The notes under the pieces were generated by a model. It had not been told where the DNA came from. It saw only the letters and a program-made list of their open reading frames with translations, and did not search any database. From the NCBI GenBank assembly GCA_947846985.1, contig CANTUZ010000002.1, positions 138,035,889 through 138,099,888 on the forward strand: 64,000 bases of DNA, given 5' to 3'. Source of the stretch: Fratercula arctica. Taxonomy: Eukaryota; Chordata; Aves; Charadriiformes; Alcidae. Below are positions 1 through 12,600 of this stretch, piece after piece. Every line of letters begins with the position of its first letter. Position 1 is the stretch's first letter. The translations under genes and the position numbers were made by a program.

Positions 1-230
1 CCCAATACTCATGGTTTTCCACTCCAGGTCCCTACCCTGTTTTTCCTCTTGCTTTTGTCCTCCACATGCACGATTCCTTGATTCTCTCTGGCTTCTCATT
101 CAGCTTATTCCGCTTTTCTCTTTCAGCCTTGCTTCTTCCCAGAGCTATCTCCCAACTCCACCTGTGACAGAGATCAGTGATTCCGTCTCCTCTGACTAGT
201 CCTAGCCCCACTGTTCATCTCCTATTTTAG
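1..230. other. Pyrimidine-rich intergenic DNA, unassigned
   Basis: The plus strand is C/T-rich with no recognisable coding content; the short open frame here looks like chance. A similar C/T-rich stretch lies just beyond the 5' end of the adjoining CR1 (about 2056-2260), so the CR1 may have inserted into one pyrimidine-rich tract. I could not assign it to a repeat family. Confidence 0.4.
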
Positions 231-2055
231 AATTCATAGAATAGGTTAGATTGGAAGGGGTCTTTAAAGGTCATCTAGTCCAACCCCCCTGCAATGAGCA
301 GGGACATCTTCAAGTAGATCAGGTTGCCCACAACCCCATCCAACCTCACCTTGAATGTTTCCAGGGATGGGGCATCTACCACCTCTCTGGGCAACCTATG
401 TAAGTGTTTCACCATCCTCATTGTAAAAAAATCCTTCCTTGTATCTAGCCTTTCAGTTTAAAGCCATTACCCATTATCTTATTGCAACAGACCCTGCTAA
501 AAAGTCTGTCCCCCAAATTCCCCTCCCTTTTCCACACTCTTTTTGATGCACCCCAGGATGCCATTGGCCTTCTTGGCCACAAGGGCACATTGCTGGCTCA
601 TGGTCATCCTGTTGTCCACCAGGACTCCCAGGTCTCTTTCCACAGAGCTGCTCTCCAGCAGGTCAGCCCCCAACCTGTACTGGTGCATGGGGTTGTTCCT
701 CCCAGGTGCAGCACCCTACACTTGCCCTTGTTGAATTTCATAAGGTTCCTCTCTGCCCAGATCTCCAACCTGTCCAGGTCTCTCTGTATGGCAGCACAGC
801 CCTCCGGTGTGTCAGCCACCCCCCCCAGCTTTGTGTCATCAGCAAACTTGCTGAGGGTGCACTCTATCCCCTCATCCAGGTCATTGATGAATATATTGAA
901 GAGGACTGGACCCAGTACTGACCCCTGGGGAACACCACTCGTCACTGGTCTCCAACTAGATTCTGTGCCCCTAATCACAACCCTCTGAGCTCTATCTTTC
1001 AGCCAGTTTTCTATCCACCTTACTGTCCATTCATCTAACCCACTCTTCCTAAGCTTCCCTATGAGGATGCTGTGGGAGACCGTGTCAAACGCTTTGCTTA
1101 AGTCAAGATAGACCACATCTACCGCCCTTCCCTCATCTATCCATCCAGTCATGCCATCGTAGAAGGCTATCAGATTAGTCAGACATGATTTCCCCTTGGT
1201 GAATCCATGCTGAGTACTTCTGATAGCTTTCTTTTCCTCCACGTGCCTTGAGATGACGCCCAGAACAAGCTGTTCCATCATCTTTCCAGGGATGGAGGTG
1301 AGGCTGACCGGCCTGTAGTTCCCTGGCTCCTCCTTCTTGCCTTTTTTGAAGACTGGAGTGACATTAGCTTTCCTCCAGTCCTCAGGCACCTCGCCTGTTC
1401 TCCAGGACCTTTCAAAGATGATGGAGAGCAGCTCAGCAATGACTTCTGCCAGCTCCCTCAGCACTCTCGGGTGCATCCCATCGGGGCCCATGGACTTGTG
1501 AATATCTAAATGATCTAATTGATCCCTCACTCGCTCCTCCTCAACCCAAGGGAAGTCTTCTTCTTTCCCTGTTACTTTATTCAATGCCTGGGACTTCTGA
1601 GGGCTGGGCCGAGCAGAAAAGACCAAAGCAAAGAAGGCATTCAGTAACTCTGCCTTCTCCGCATCCTCCGTCACCATGACTCCTGTCTCATTCAACAGTG
1701 GGCCCACAACTTCTTTGGTCTTCCTTTTGCTTCCAATATACTTGTAGAAGCTCTTTTTGTTGTGCTTAACATCCCTAGCCAGGTCTAATTCCAAGGCGGC
1801 CTTGGCTTTCCTTGTTTCATCCCTGCACACTCTGGTGGCATTCTTGTAATCCTCCCAAGGGGTCAGTCCCTTCTTCCACTTATTATAAACTTCCTTCTTC
1901 CACTTGAGCTTTTTCTGAAGCTCCCTGCTTAACCATGCAGGTCTCCTGCGTCCCTTGGCCGATTTCTTTCTCTTCGGGATGCACCGATCCTGAGCTTGGA
2001 GGAAGTGGTCTTTGAATATCAACCAGCTTTTTGTCCAACATCTCTTCTCCAATTC
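231..2055 (-). mobile_element. CR1 LINE, 5'-truncated, with long reverse-transcriptase ORF
   Basis: This is the 3' part of a CR1 non-LTR retrotransposon in antisense orientation. Its 3' end, at the left, carries the CR1 terminal ATTCTATG motif, followed by the usual conserved tail segment. Reading leftwards from about 2052, a frame of about 482 codons is open without a stop. It begins in the linker between endonuclease and reverse transcriptase and carries the RT blocks: [35 protein letters not shown] and the catalytic FADDTKL. The endonuclease and 5' region are missing, as is normal for truncated insertions. The frame has no ATG at its beginning, so it is the open remainder of ORF2 rather than a complete gene. 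After the GCIKKSV block the sequence jumps to the tail segment, which suggests an internal deletion of a few hundred bases compared with the longer copies at 43.7-44.6 kb. The lack of stops suggests a fairly recent insertion. Confidence 0.93.
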
Positions 2056-5000
2056 CCTTTTCCCTTTTTTTGTACTAGCTCCGAACCTTCCTTCTTCTTG
2101 TCACATCCATGATCTCTCTCCAAGCATCACCTCTCTGGGCCAACAATCCTTTCACAGCTCTCAGTCAGTTTTCCCTTTCCTTTCCTCGGGTCTGGGTCTC
2201 CAGACTGCTTTTCTGAATCTTCTGCTTGTCTTTTCCTTGTCCTTAGGGCACTTATGTTAGGCAGATTCCTTTCTTTCCTCCCTGGGTACCCAGCAGACAA
2301 GAGCGCTAGAAGTGGGCTTCAGTACTCAGCCCCGTGGACGGTAACGGCAGCCCAGCGTTGGGATTAGAGGATGGGTCTAGCTTGGTGCTTCATCCCTGGC
2401 CAGATCATGCTCCACCAGCCTGCAGGACCAGTCGTACCCAGTTGGAGCAGCACCAGGGCTGCTGATGTCATCTCACATGCTGACAAACACCTTGGGAAAA
2501 AAATGAATCTGAGAATAAAAATTTTCTAGTAATTGTACTATCTGCCATGTCCATAATAAAGGTGTTTCTGATATCATAGCTAATTAAGGATCTGTTTTGG
2601 TGGCTTCCTCATTTTTGTGTTCGAACATTAAATTAGTAGGGTAAAAACTTACTCCTAGTTCTTTGCACAGCATTGTAGATGAAGGTCCTACTTACAGATC
2701 TAAACATGTGTGGGTCTGTACAATAGGCAGGATTTGAAACTATTCACAGACCACCAGCATTTAGCATTGTCACCCAGCAGGTTTACTCATGAACCCCCCT
2801 GTGACGCCCCCCATTGCTGTTGAGTATGCATGCATGTGTAGGTTCTCTGCTAAAGTACATCAGCAGTTTGTCTGATGTGGAGAGGTATTTCTGCTTGAGT
2901 TGTGACAATGATGGAGAGAATTAATCAGCAGTCTGTGTGCTAGACAGAAATGGTCTGGACTAAGGTGTAATTGTATTTTATTGATGTGAGAAATTATATT
3001 GGATGAATCACAGCACAAATTTTTAGGCATGTATTTGTCTTGAAGTCTATGTACAAGTAAAATGCAATTTTAGCTGGAATGCTTACTACTGAATGCTACT
3101 TTGAGAGTCTCAGTGATTCTAGTAACTGTCCAGTTATGCTTTTTAGCAGGTTAAGGAGTACCTGCAGTCCCTACTTTCTTCTCTTTCATTATCACGAGAT
3201 CTGGGAAGATTACCTGGCAAAAAAAATGTCTGCTTAACATGTGACACTCTCTTTCATTGCTTTATAGCAATAGCACGAGCTATAGTTGGCGACTCCACAG
3301 TCTAAAAAGTAAATAAAGACCATAGTAAAAATGACAGCAGCTTCAAGGGGTTTAGCAGAGCGTGGATTATTGGCCAAGATTCTTGCCAAGACTACACCAG
3401 CAAAATGTGATGACATTCAGTGCTAACCCTGTGAAACGTGATTGACAGTCTCTGCTGACTGCATTAAGTGACTGTACTTAAGCACTGGAAATCTCAAGTG
3501 TCCACAATTTTTTTTTAATTTTTCTGCTGAAAAGCAGTGTGAAGAGCTGGAGCTGGGCTTTTTCTTTTTGCTTATTGTTTCTGAGCATTTAGGATGCGTT
3601 CAGGTCACCTCTGGTCAAACATAGGTCACATCTCTCAGTCACATAGGCAAGGAGACTGCTTAAAAATCCAGACTCATGAGTTTTCATGAAGTCTCACCAT
3701 TCCAGGTCCTGAGACTTAAGAAAGCAAAACACTACAAAGCTCACAATACATTTGTAGAGGCTGGCAAAATTGTTCTACCCCTAACACACAGATTTCTCAA
3801 CAGCAGTCCTCACAGAAATCAAGGACGTCTCCAGGTAACAGCCACAATTTCTCTGCATCCCCACGTTCATAAGATAACTGTGAATAATGAGTGACCCTGA
3901 ATCTGTTTGCATTAACAGAGACCTGAGATTCTTTTTACACCTTCTGGTGCTATGAATAGAAAAGGTAAATACACTGGGCTTTGTCGCTCCAAAACATCAA
4001 ATCCAGAAATGAACCTCACTATTTTGTTTTACCTGATAAATATGACTCATTACAAATATTTTTAAGTAATTGGATTTGCATCAGGTCCTGACGCTTGTCA
4101 GATTTGTGTTGAAAAATTATTAGAAAACAGTTTCAGAGATCAGGGATCTTAGCTGCAGATGCCCTAATGTAAAAATCTATTAGCACTGTTTCCGGCACAC
4201 AAAACCTAACATCAGGAAAAGCTCATCTAGTTCATTTACAGATATATGTGAACTTTCAGATAAAGATATATAGCACATATACCATGCTACAAGATTTTAG
4301 GTGCCAAAAAGAATGTGCCATGTTCTGTGGAGGCTTCATTGCAAGGTCATGTAGACCTTAACTCATGTAGAATAATTGCAAATCTTACTACCAGCCAATC
4401 TTATGACAATGAGTAAAGGAAAGTTTAGCTACTTTTGCTTCAGTATCTGGGATGACTGGTCATGTAGTACATAAATCAGAAAACTCTCAACAAAACCTCA
4501 GTGAAACAACAGAGCCACTTTCGAAGAGCTTTATGTATGGCTACAACTGGTCTGTAATTCACTTTAATGCTCAGCTAGAAACATCCTGGAGATAATGGAA
4601 GGAAATGAGATACTTACCTAAAAGTAGTAAGACACGTTCTTTGCTTGACCAATGTTTTATAACATTTAGCTGAAGTAAGATTTGGATATTCTTTACTGCT
4701 GTCTTGAAAACTGTCTACTAGACACCCTTAGCTTATTCGTTTTGCAATCAAAGAAACAAAGTCTGATTTTTAGAGAGTGACAGAAGTACCAGAGGTCCTA
4801 CCCTGACTTATAAAATACCAACAAACAAATGCCCATCCTGATTTTCAGCATGCTTACTAAGCAGTGGGAAACCACTGGGAGAAAGATACTAGAAAGCATG
4901 TCAAAGTGTAATACTTTAAATAGCCATTGATGTTTTCCTCCCCAGAAAAGAAATATGAAACAAAGAGAACACAACGGCTGGTTAATTCAACATCCAATTC

Positions 5001-5207
5001 AGCTGTTACCAAAGGTAACCCTCACTTATTGACTTCAGTGAATAACCTGGCAATATTCACTTTTCAAAAGTGCCCCTTAATTCTAAAAATTTCAATTTTG
5101 GCAGTGTGTAAGACACAGACTGTGCTTAATACAGAGCATCTTACAGATATCGATTCCAAGGGGAGGTTCAAGTTCCTACAAAACTGATTAATGAAGTTAT
5201 AAATTTT
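2056..5207. other. Intergenic DNA without recognisable genes
   Basis: The first 200 bases are pyrimidine-rich. A moderately GC-rich patch at about 2280-2480 is followed by AATAAA-like strings near 2514 and 2555, which might be the end of an old retrocopy or an unassigned repeat. From about 2500 the sequence is AT-rich and no coding exon or RNA gene stands out. The ORFs here are short, start at arbitrary points and lack supporting splice sites. Confidence 0.5.
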
Positions 5208-5475
5208 AATACCAGAAAGGGCTGTTATGGTAATGCAGTCTGACTTTGAATTCTGAGACATCAGGAAACGTCACTTGCATGGAACCTATAACTTACAGCT
5301 GAGCTACTGCGTATCCATAGGAAGATAAGGTGGCATTCAGTCTTGATTTAAAGACTTGTGTGACAGTGAACCTATCACATCCTAGATAAAGTGCTTCACA
5401 GCTAGTTACCTCAGATTTCAGTTCTCTTTTTTTTCCACTTCAGCTTCTAAGCATTATATTATTATTATGACCTTG
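5208..5475 (-). mobile_element. Ancient CR1-type LINE relic
   Basis: The segment follows, at high divergence, the antisense 3' region of old amniote CR1 elements. Recognisable landmarks in order are a degraded 'ccagaaagggctgttatg' block, 'cattcagtcttgatttaaag', then 'acctatcacatcctagataa' and a pyrimidine-rich stretch. No ORF survives. The family call rests on recalled consensus features and needs a RepeatMasker run. Confidence 0.6.
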
Positions 5476-7344
5476 CCTGTTAAACCACCCTTTCTACCCA
5501 GGAATTGTAACTAGCCAAGCTGAGCTTACATGCAGTGAGGCTTTGTTTGAGTATTGTTGTCAGAGAGGAAAGCCGCAGAATTTGGAGGAGAAAAAATGCA
5601 TGTACGTGATCCTGATGTACATGGTCCTGATGAGCTGGCTGAGGAGCCAGGGGTCCTGGGGCAAAAAGGCAAGGACAGGCAGGGTCCCTGGAACAGGCAG
5701 CACAGGGGTGAGCATCAGGGCGCAGGCAGTGAGAGCAGGTGGCACGCTTGCAGCCCTGGCAATCTCACAGAGACATCATGACTGCAGATCCCCATGATGA
5801 CAGTTTCCCCAAATTATTTTTTTTTCCTTTTATAAGACACTTTCCGAATAGCTGCAGCCTTTGGTCTCCACCCCCTAAGCCATACACATACCTTGTGATA
5901 CTGGAGAGCATTACGTTCTCAGGTCTCAGGAAATGCCTCCTCCTGTTGCTTGGTTGTTTTTCTCTTGCTCGGCTGCTACCTTTGTTTGGCGTGCTCAAAG
6001 CAGCTGTCTTCATAACTTGTGATCTTGTGTTTTTTTTGACCAGTAACCAGCCACCAGTTAGTTGTTTATAATGTTGGGTCCTCTGTTTTCAACGATATTT
6101 TCAAGGCCTTTGCTGTTATCCCACGCTGAACTCCAGTTCACAGTAGCTGTCTGACACAAAGCTCCAGTTCACAGGGCAGATTCTCACCACAGGTTGGTAA
6201 CAAGCCCCGCAGGCCAGCACCAGGGCCTTGCGAAGTTGGCATTGAGCCTGTGGCCTGCTGCTGGCAAGGGTAGTGCTCTTGTTAATAGCTTTCATTCATT
6301 CTAGGTTTCACGGCAGCAGAGGAAACTCGGCTTTAGCTGATTGTGCAGCGTGACCTCCTCAGCACTTATCGCACCACTACTCTCTAAAATGTACTGCCTT
6401 ATACTTAGCGTGCCCCAAAATCTCCATTCCTGCATAACTTTGAGTTCAACTCTATTAAGATATGTGTTGTTCAAATGAGGTTAGCATATCGTAAGATCAC
6501 TTTAATCAACCTACCTTCATCATCACTTAGCACTTCACGTTTGGTCATATCTCTTTTGGATTACTGCTAAAGATATGGCAGAAGTATGGACTAAAACCAG
6601 CAGTCACTACAGGGACCTCCCTGGATGTATCCCCTTTGAGTGGGGATAGTTGCGCTGGAGGAAAGGAGCCTCTGCTACCTTTTTTTCTGAAAGATTTAAG
6701 CCTGCAGTCCCCCAAAACACGGGAGAACTCAGCCTGCTTGAAAGATGGGATTAGGTCATATGTCTGAACATGTAATTACAGTGTCATGTTATTGTAAAAA
6801 GACAATGGGGTTTTTTTGGGTGGAATTTTATAAAGTTCTAAAAGAAACTAAAATGCAGCAGGTATAAAACAGTATTTATTATTTTTCAATAAAGAGCATT
6901 TTAAGAACATGTATTAAATGTCAGCATATTCATATATACCTACATGTGTGAACAAATATATGTCATTGACAAACTGATACAGAGCACATATATACATTAG
7001 TTAAGGCAAATCTCACCCATATTTGTCCTTGTTCTGGATTTGCTGGTAGTATACAGAAATATTTACAAGGCCACCCTAGCAATTTCCAGTGCTAACCTAT
7101 TTTCCTGGCTAAAAGCCACCACCCCCTTCATTCCTTTTGGATGAGGCTTTTTTTTTTTTTTTTTTCCTAGCTGGTCTGTGATCTGGTTTTATTCCAACAG
7201 GCTGGAAAAAGGTAAGGGTAAAATATATTATATATCCAGGTACAGATATACTAACCTGAAAATTATTTACATTTCAACACAATTTTGAAAGGCGGGGTGT
7301 CTAAAAATTGGGTGGTTTTGTACAGCAAGAGAGTTTGATCCATC
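5476..7344. other. Intergenic DNA without recognisable genes
   Basis: Several overlapping 60-110 codon frames lie at about 5540-6070. They occur on both strands, have no recognisable domain and no supporting splice or polyadenylation context, so I treat them as chance. A run of about 19 T residues sits at 7149-7168. The rest is AT-rich and featureless to the eye. Confidence 0.5.
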
Positions 7345-8066
7345 ATCCCAGGCACAAACACAGGCTGGGGGGAGAATGGCTTAAAAGCAGCCCTGAGGAG
7401 GACTTGGAGGTGCTGGTGGATGACAAGCTCAACATGAGCAGGCAATTCGTGCCTGCAGCTTAGAAAGCCAACCGCATCCTGGGCTGCATCAAAAGAAGTG
7501 TGACCAGCAGGCTGAGGGAAGTGATCCTGCCCCTCTACTCTGCTCTGGTGAGACCCCACCTGGAGTACTGCATCCAATTCTGGAGTCCTCAGCACAAGAA
7601 GGACATGAACCTGTTGGAACGGTCCAGTGGAGGGCCACAAAGATGATCAGAGGGCTGGAGCACCTCTCCTATGAAGACAGGCTGAGAGAGCTGGGGTTGT
7701 TCAGCCTGGAGAAGAGAAGGCTCCAGGGAGACCTTACAGCAGCCTTCCAGTACCTAAAGTGGGCCTACAGGAGAGATGGGGAAGGACTCTTTAATGATAG
7801 GACGAGGGATAACGGTTTTAAACTGAAAGAGGGTAGATTTAGATCAGATATTAGGAAGAAATTCTTTACTGTGAGGGTGGTGAGGCACTGGAACAGGTTG
7901 CCAGGGAAGCTGTGGATGCCCCATCCCTGGAAGTGTGCAAGGCCAGGCTGGATGGGGCTTTGAGCAGCCTGGTCTAGTGGGAGGTGTCCCTGCCCATGGC
8001 CAGGGGGGTTGGAACTAGATGGTCTTTAAAGTCCCTTTCAACCCAAACCGTTCTATGATTCTACGA
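7345..8066 (+). mobile_element. CR1 LINE 3' fragment
   Basis: This is about 720 bp of the CR1 3' end in sense orientation. It carries the C-terminal RT-region blocks ([37 protein letters not shown]), then the conserved non-coding tail, ending in TTCTATGATTCTACGAT. A stop and small indels interrupt the frame: the part before about 7640 and the part after it lie in different frames. It is a dead copy. Confidence 0.92.
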
Positions 8067-8919
8067 TCTTACTGTTATGCTTTAGATTTGTTTCCTTTCT
8101 TTGAACTTGACACTGTACTTGTAGAGAGTCTGTTGATAAGAATATAAAAAAATAATATTAATGCTGTAACACTTAAGCACAAACTTACTTTTTCCATTTC
8201 CAAGGGGTTTGCTCAATTTGAATAATTTTAAACCCAATTAAAATATTAAAGTTTTATCAATTATGTTTTGCCCAGATGAACTGAACATTCTACAAAATAA
8301 CATTGGTGACTGAACTGAGCAGAAAAGCATCTCACTCCACACCAGCACTCAGTAAGAATTTGTATTTCCAACTTTGAGGTGGGGATTTGACGCCAACCAG
8401 GAAGTTTGGATTTTACTGTAACAAATATAACACTTTATGAGCCATAATTTCACAGTGGTGAGAAGACACAAACCACAAACACTGCAACTTGGAAAATCGG
8501 GAGTCTTTCCGGGTATTTTTTTTTTTTTAGCTTTATGTAACTTCATGTAAAAAAACTTGCACACACGGGGCACAGTGTATTTTGCACAAAATGAATAGCT
8601 TAAATAATTATTTTTTTTTCCCTCAACTTGATAAATCGTGAAAAACCCAACCAATTATTTTCTCACCTCCAGCCTTCCTCTCTAATAGGATTTACCTCTA
8701 GGTGAGTTAAACGTACCATTTTTTGTCAGTGAAGACATGTCCACAAAAGTCCCGTGTTGGGCAGGAGACACCAGCAAGCTGCTCCGCGGTTATTTTCGTC
8801 AGGGGACAAAAATGGGGGGTCGCTTCCCCCGTAAAACATGGCTTTTTCCCTTCTCCCCATTTCTCGTGCTCCACCGACCCCAGAACAAAAGAAACGCTTC
8901 CTTTTCCCATCGTCACCGG
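8067..8919. other. Intergenic DNA upstream of the OTUD6B island
   Basis: The first 600 bases are AT-rich with short A and T runs. GC content rises from about 8720 towards the promoter island. Open frames on both strands between about 8700 and 9000 reflect rising GC content and show no domain. Confidence 0.5.
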
Positions 8920-9605
8920 ACCTCATGGCCCGTAACGAGCGGGGGCAGAGGCCGCACTGCCCGCCGGCGGCCTCAGGAGACCGGGGCGGCGGCGACGCGG
9001 AGAACAAGCGGTCGGCAGCACACGGAGGAGACCCGTGGGGAGGGACAGGGAAGCCGGAGGGAAAGAAAGGAGAGGGGAGGAAAGGGGAAGGCCAGTCCGG
9101 TCCGTGCGTCCCCTCAGCGCGGCCGGCGGCTGCTGGCGGGGCGGGGCGGCGCCGCCGGAAGCGCGGCCAGCTCCCGCCTCACGCCGAGGTCGGGGGTCAC
9201 GCGCGCGCCGCCGCCGCGGTGTGAGGGCGTCCCGCCGGGGCCGGGCGCCCATGGAGGGGCCCGGGGAGGAGGAGGCGGGGGCCGACGCGCCGCTGCAGCA
9301 GCTGGTGAAGCGGCAGCGCAAGGAGAAACGGGAGCTGCAGGGTGAGGGGCGCCGGCGGCCCGGCGAAGGGCGGGCGGGTGGGTGGGGGAGAAAGCTCCCT
9401 CAGGCGTCCGCCTCCCCCAGGGGAGGCCTCGGCCTCCCACTCTCAGCCTTCCCCTGGCTGTGAGCCCCTCAGGGCTGCGGGAGAAGCTCGGAGGGGGCTG
9501 GAGGGAGAGGGGAGGGCGCCTCGGGCAGCGCAGGGCGTTGGAAAAGGAGGGAGCAGCCCTCGCACTGCCGGGAGAGGGAGGTGGGGGGGGACGTCGGCAG
9601 TGAAA
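8920..9605 (+). promoter_or_regulatory. OTUD6B: CpG-island promoter of OTUD6B
   Basis: There is an abrupt switch from AT-rich DNA to very GC-rich DNA full of CG dinucleotides, with repeated GGGGCGG-type Sp1-like boxes (for example around 9137-9150) and no TATA box. It contains the first coding exon and the start of intron 1, as expected for a housekeeping gene. The exact transcription start cannot be set from sequence. Open frames of 70-200 codons occur in all directions here because stop codons are rare at this GC content; they are not genes. Human PIP4P2 is divergent to OTUD6B, but nothing of it is visible in the 9 kb upstream. Confidence 0.85.
9251..9341 (+). CDS. OTUD6B: OTUD6B coding exon 1
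   Basis: It encodes residues 1-30 plus the first base of codon 31. The ATG is chosen because the protein from here joins exon 2 as ...KEKRELQ-AKIQG, matching the family. G at +4 fits a moderate Kozak context. The donor is G|GTGAGG inside the CpG island. Intron 1 is about 2.7 kb and contains three CR1 fragments. Confidence 0.93.
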
Positions 9606-12600
9606 GTGCTGTGTCTCGGCAGAGGTGTCACAGCCACGCTTTGCTACTGTCGTTCTGGTCATGGAGGCGGGCCGCTGAGCTCGCCGTACTGTATTCTTGG
9701 GAGCCTAACAAGGCTTGAGAGCCGTAACGTAATGATGCTAGACCATTAACATTATGCTAACGTTTTGTAATTTATTTATTTTTTTTTTAAGTTAAAGAAG
9801 GTGTGGTTTTGTAAGGCGTTTTAGGTTGAAAAGCCAGCATTAGGGTCCTTGCTGCCCAGGCAGGTGTTTGTTCAAAGTGCAACTGATCTGAAATGAACTT
9901 CTTGAGAGTGGTGAGACACTGGAACAGGTTGCCCAGGGAAGCTGTGGATGCCCCATCCCTGGAAGTGTTCAAGGCCAGGCTGGATGGGGCTTTGAGCAGC
10001 CTGGTCTAGTGGGAGGTGTCCCTGCCCACGGCAGGGGGGTTGGAACTACATGATCTTTAAAGGTCTCTTCCAACCTAAACCATTCTATGATTCTGCCCAG
10101 CCACAGTAAAGCATCTATAGTAGAAGACCTGTGTGATCTTACGGTGCTACGTATAAACTGTTCATGAGCCGCATTTCACGTACCCAATTACAGTAGATTA
10201 ATATAATTAAGTAGTTCTGCTAGCTGGATTCTGTTGAGTTTTGTAGTTGATGATAACCTTTTTGTTAAGTCTTTCTCATTTCTGATATTGATATGGCCTT
10301 TTCCTTGTTTGGCTTTTTTGGTATGTAATGAAATAGGACCATCTGCAGCCTTTTATCAGTTAGAGTGTTAAAGAAGAGGAGAGACACTATTGGTGTGCAT
10401 ATTGTCACTATATCTATAGGAACTTATTGTTTTGAGATGCCTTTTCCTCCCTCAAATTTGGTTGAAATTGAAAAGAGGGGTAGAAATTAAGCGTTACGGT
10501 TACGTGACTGGAGCACATGGCACATAGATTGGGAGATGCTGAGGAATAGAGGGTTTTTCAACCTAGAGGAGATGATGAGGGAGTATCTAATTGCAGTCCT
10601 CCACTACCTAAAGATGGAAGGGGTATACAGAAGACAGAGCCACAGTCTTCCCAGTTAGGAGAGGCAGGTGACCTATAGGCATGCATTTTCCCACTTGAAA
10701 AATACGTTCCTGGTAAGTGGAATGATTAACTGTTTGACAGATAGCAAAACAGTTTATTTGTAAGAATTAACATAAAGTGTATCTCAGCCTCTGAAAATCC
10801 AGCATCTCCACCACCCCCTGTATACTCTTCTTGTGTATTTATGTGTGCCTGTTAAGTCCTGGATTTCCTTCTCCCCCATTATGTCAGTTTTTATGAACTA
10901 AACTGCTTTTCTGCCTGCCAAACTCAGTTGACTCATCTGTGAGCTGACGGCTTAACATAAATCTTTCAGTGTGAGCATTCTTGCTGCCTCCTCTTGAAAA
11001 GTTTCATTATCGTTGCCATCATCTTCAGCTCAATTGTGTCAGTCAAGGGTGAAGGACAGGAAAATGTACAGGTGATGACTAGCAAGCAGGGTGTTAAATA
11101 ATTGGTGCTATAACTCTGAAACAGGGAATACAGCAGTGATGAGAGCTAGCAGGGTGTGTTCATGTAAGAGCACGGGCTGTGGAAGCTGTGTTTGTTCAGC
11201 CTGGAGAACAGAAGCCTATGGGGGATCTGACTGTAGTTTCCACTGCCTAATGGATGGAGCCAGACTCTTTAAAGTAAAGGGTAGAGAATGGACTAGAGAC
11301 AATGGCTAAAAGCAATAACAAGAAAAATCCTCCTGGGAGGAAAAAGGGAAAATATTTTTATAACAAGAATGTTTAAACACTGGGGAAAAAACTTCCCAGA
11401 AAGGTTGCAGAATGTCCATCCCTAGAGACTTTGCACAGTCATGTGAATAAATTCAAGATCAATCTGAATTCAGGTAACCTGATGTAGCTTTGAATTCAGC
11501 CCTGCTTTGAGCAGAAGCTTGAACTAGATGACCTCTGGACATCCTTTCTAACTAAACTATTTTAAGATTTGAGAAATGGAGCCTTGACTTACAGCCTAAA
11601 AATACTTACTGAATTTGAGCAAGTTGAGGGTTGTTTTCTTTCTTCTTGAATATCCATTTTGCTTTTAGAAGCTTTATTTTAAGGGCAGGTAAATTCTGTT
11701 TTTACTTTTAATCTGCTACTTGTGTGATAAAAAACTTGCACACCTTTGCCGTGACAGGATTTGAGATCTCAATGCCCAAATTATCTTTTTGAAGGCAACA
11801 AGCTGAGGTCTACTGAGTTGATGAGTTCATAAGTATTTATAATAGTAACCTCACACAAGTTTTTGTCTTCTTCAGATACAACGTTAGCATCTTTTAAGAA
11901 AAATATAGCTGCTTTAAAGTGTGACTGTAACAGGGAGTCTCATAGTTAAAATGTTAAAACATACTGATATGTTGATATTCGTGATTTTTTTCTGTATGAC
12001 TTGCAGTTCTCTTTTCTGCAATGACTGTGGAGTATCTATATTTAGAGGTAATGTTTTATTACACTACTTCTCTAACAGCAAAAATTCAAGGCATGAAAAA
12101 TGCTGTTCCCAAGAATGATAAGAAGAGACGAAAACAGCTGGCTGATGAAGTTGCCAAACTAGAGGCAGAACTTGAACAGAAGCACAAGGAGGAATTAAAG
12201 CAGTTGAAGGAAGCTTCACCTGAGCAGAGTAAGGTAGGTGCCTTAACTTTAGCTGAAGTTGCACGGATACAATTTGTGTTAGGGCTTCTTTAAATTTTAA
12301 AAATTACAATAAAGTAACATGTTAAAGTATTTCTCTTTTTCCTTACTGTGTTAGTCACTCTTTTCATCTTTGGAAAGATTCAGCGGTTATGGTGGGTGAG
12401 CAATGCTAGAAGGGGCATTTAGCTGTGGGTTTTTTTTGTTGTTATTGAGCAGTATTTGGTTTTGCTCTTAAGACTACAGCAATAGTTCAATTGTCTTAGA
12501 GAATTTTTTTTTTTAAGTTCCTGTTATGTTGTCACTCTAACTTTCTTATGTAGACTACTAGAGTATTATTGGCCTTCAGCAGGCATTTAACTGATGTAGT

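Noticed and set aside
482..988. 168-codon plus-strand frame across the first CR1
   Set aside because: It is the antisense shadow of the CR1 ORF2.
1..8900. PIP4P2 exons expected upstream in mammalian order
   Set aside because: No recognisable exon on either strand. The gene probably lies further left, outside the window.
8726..9749. Numerous long open frames on both strands around the CpG island (up to about 200 codons)
   Set aside because: High GC content removes stop codons. The frames are low-complexity Arg/Gly/Pro/Ala and overlap the OTUD6B promoter and exon 1.
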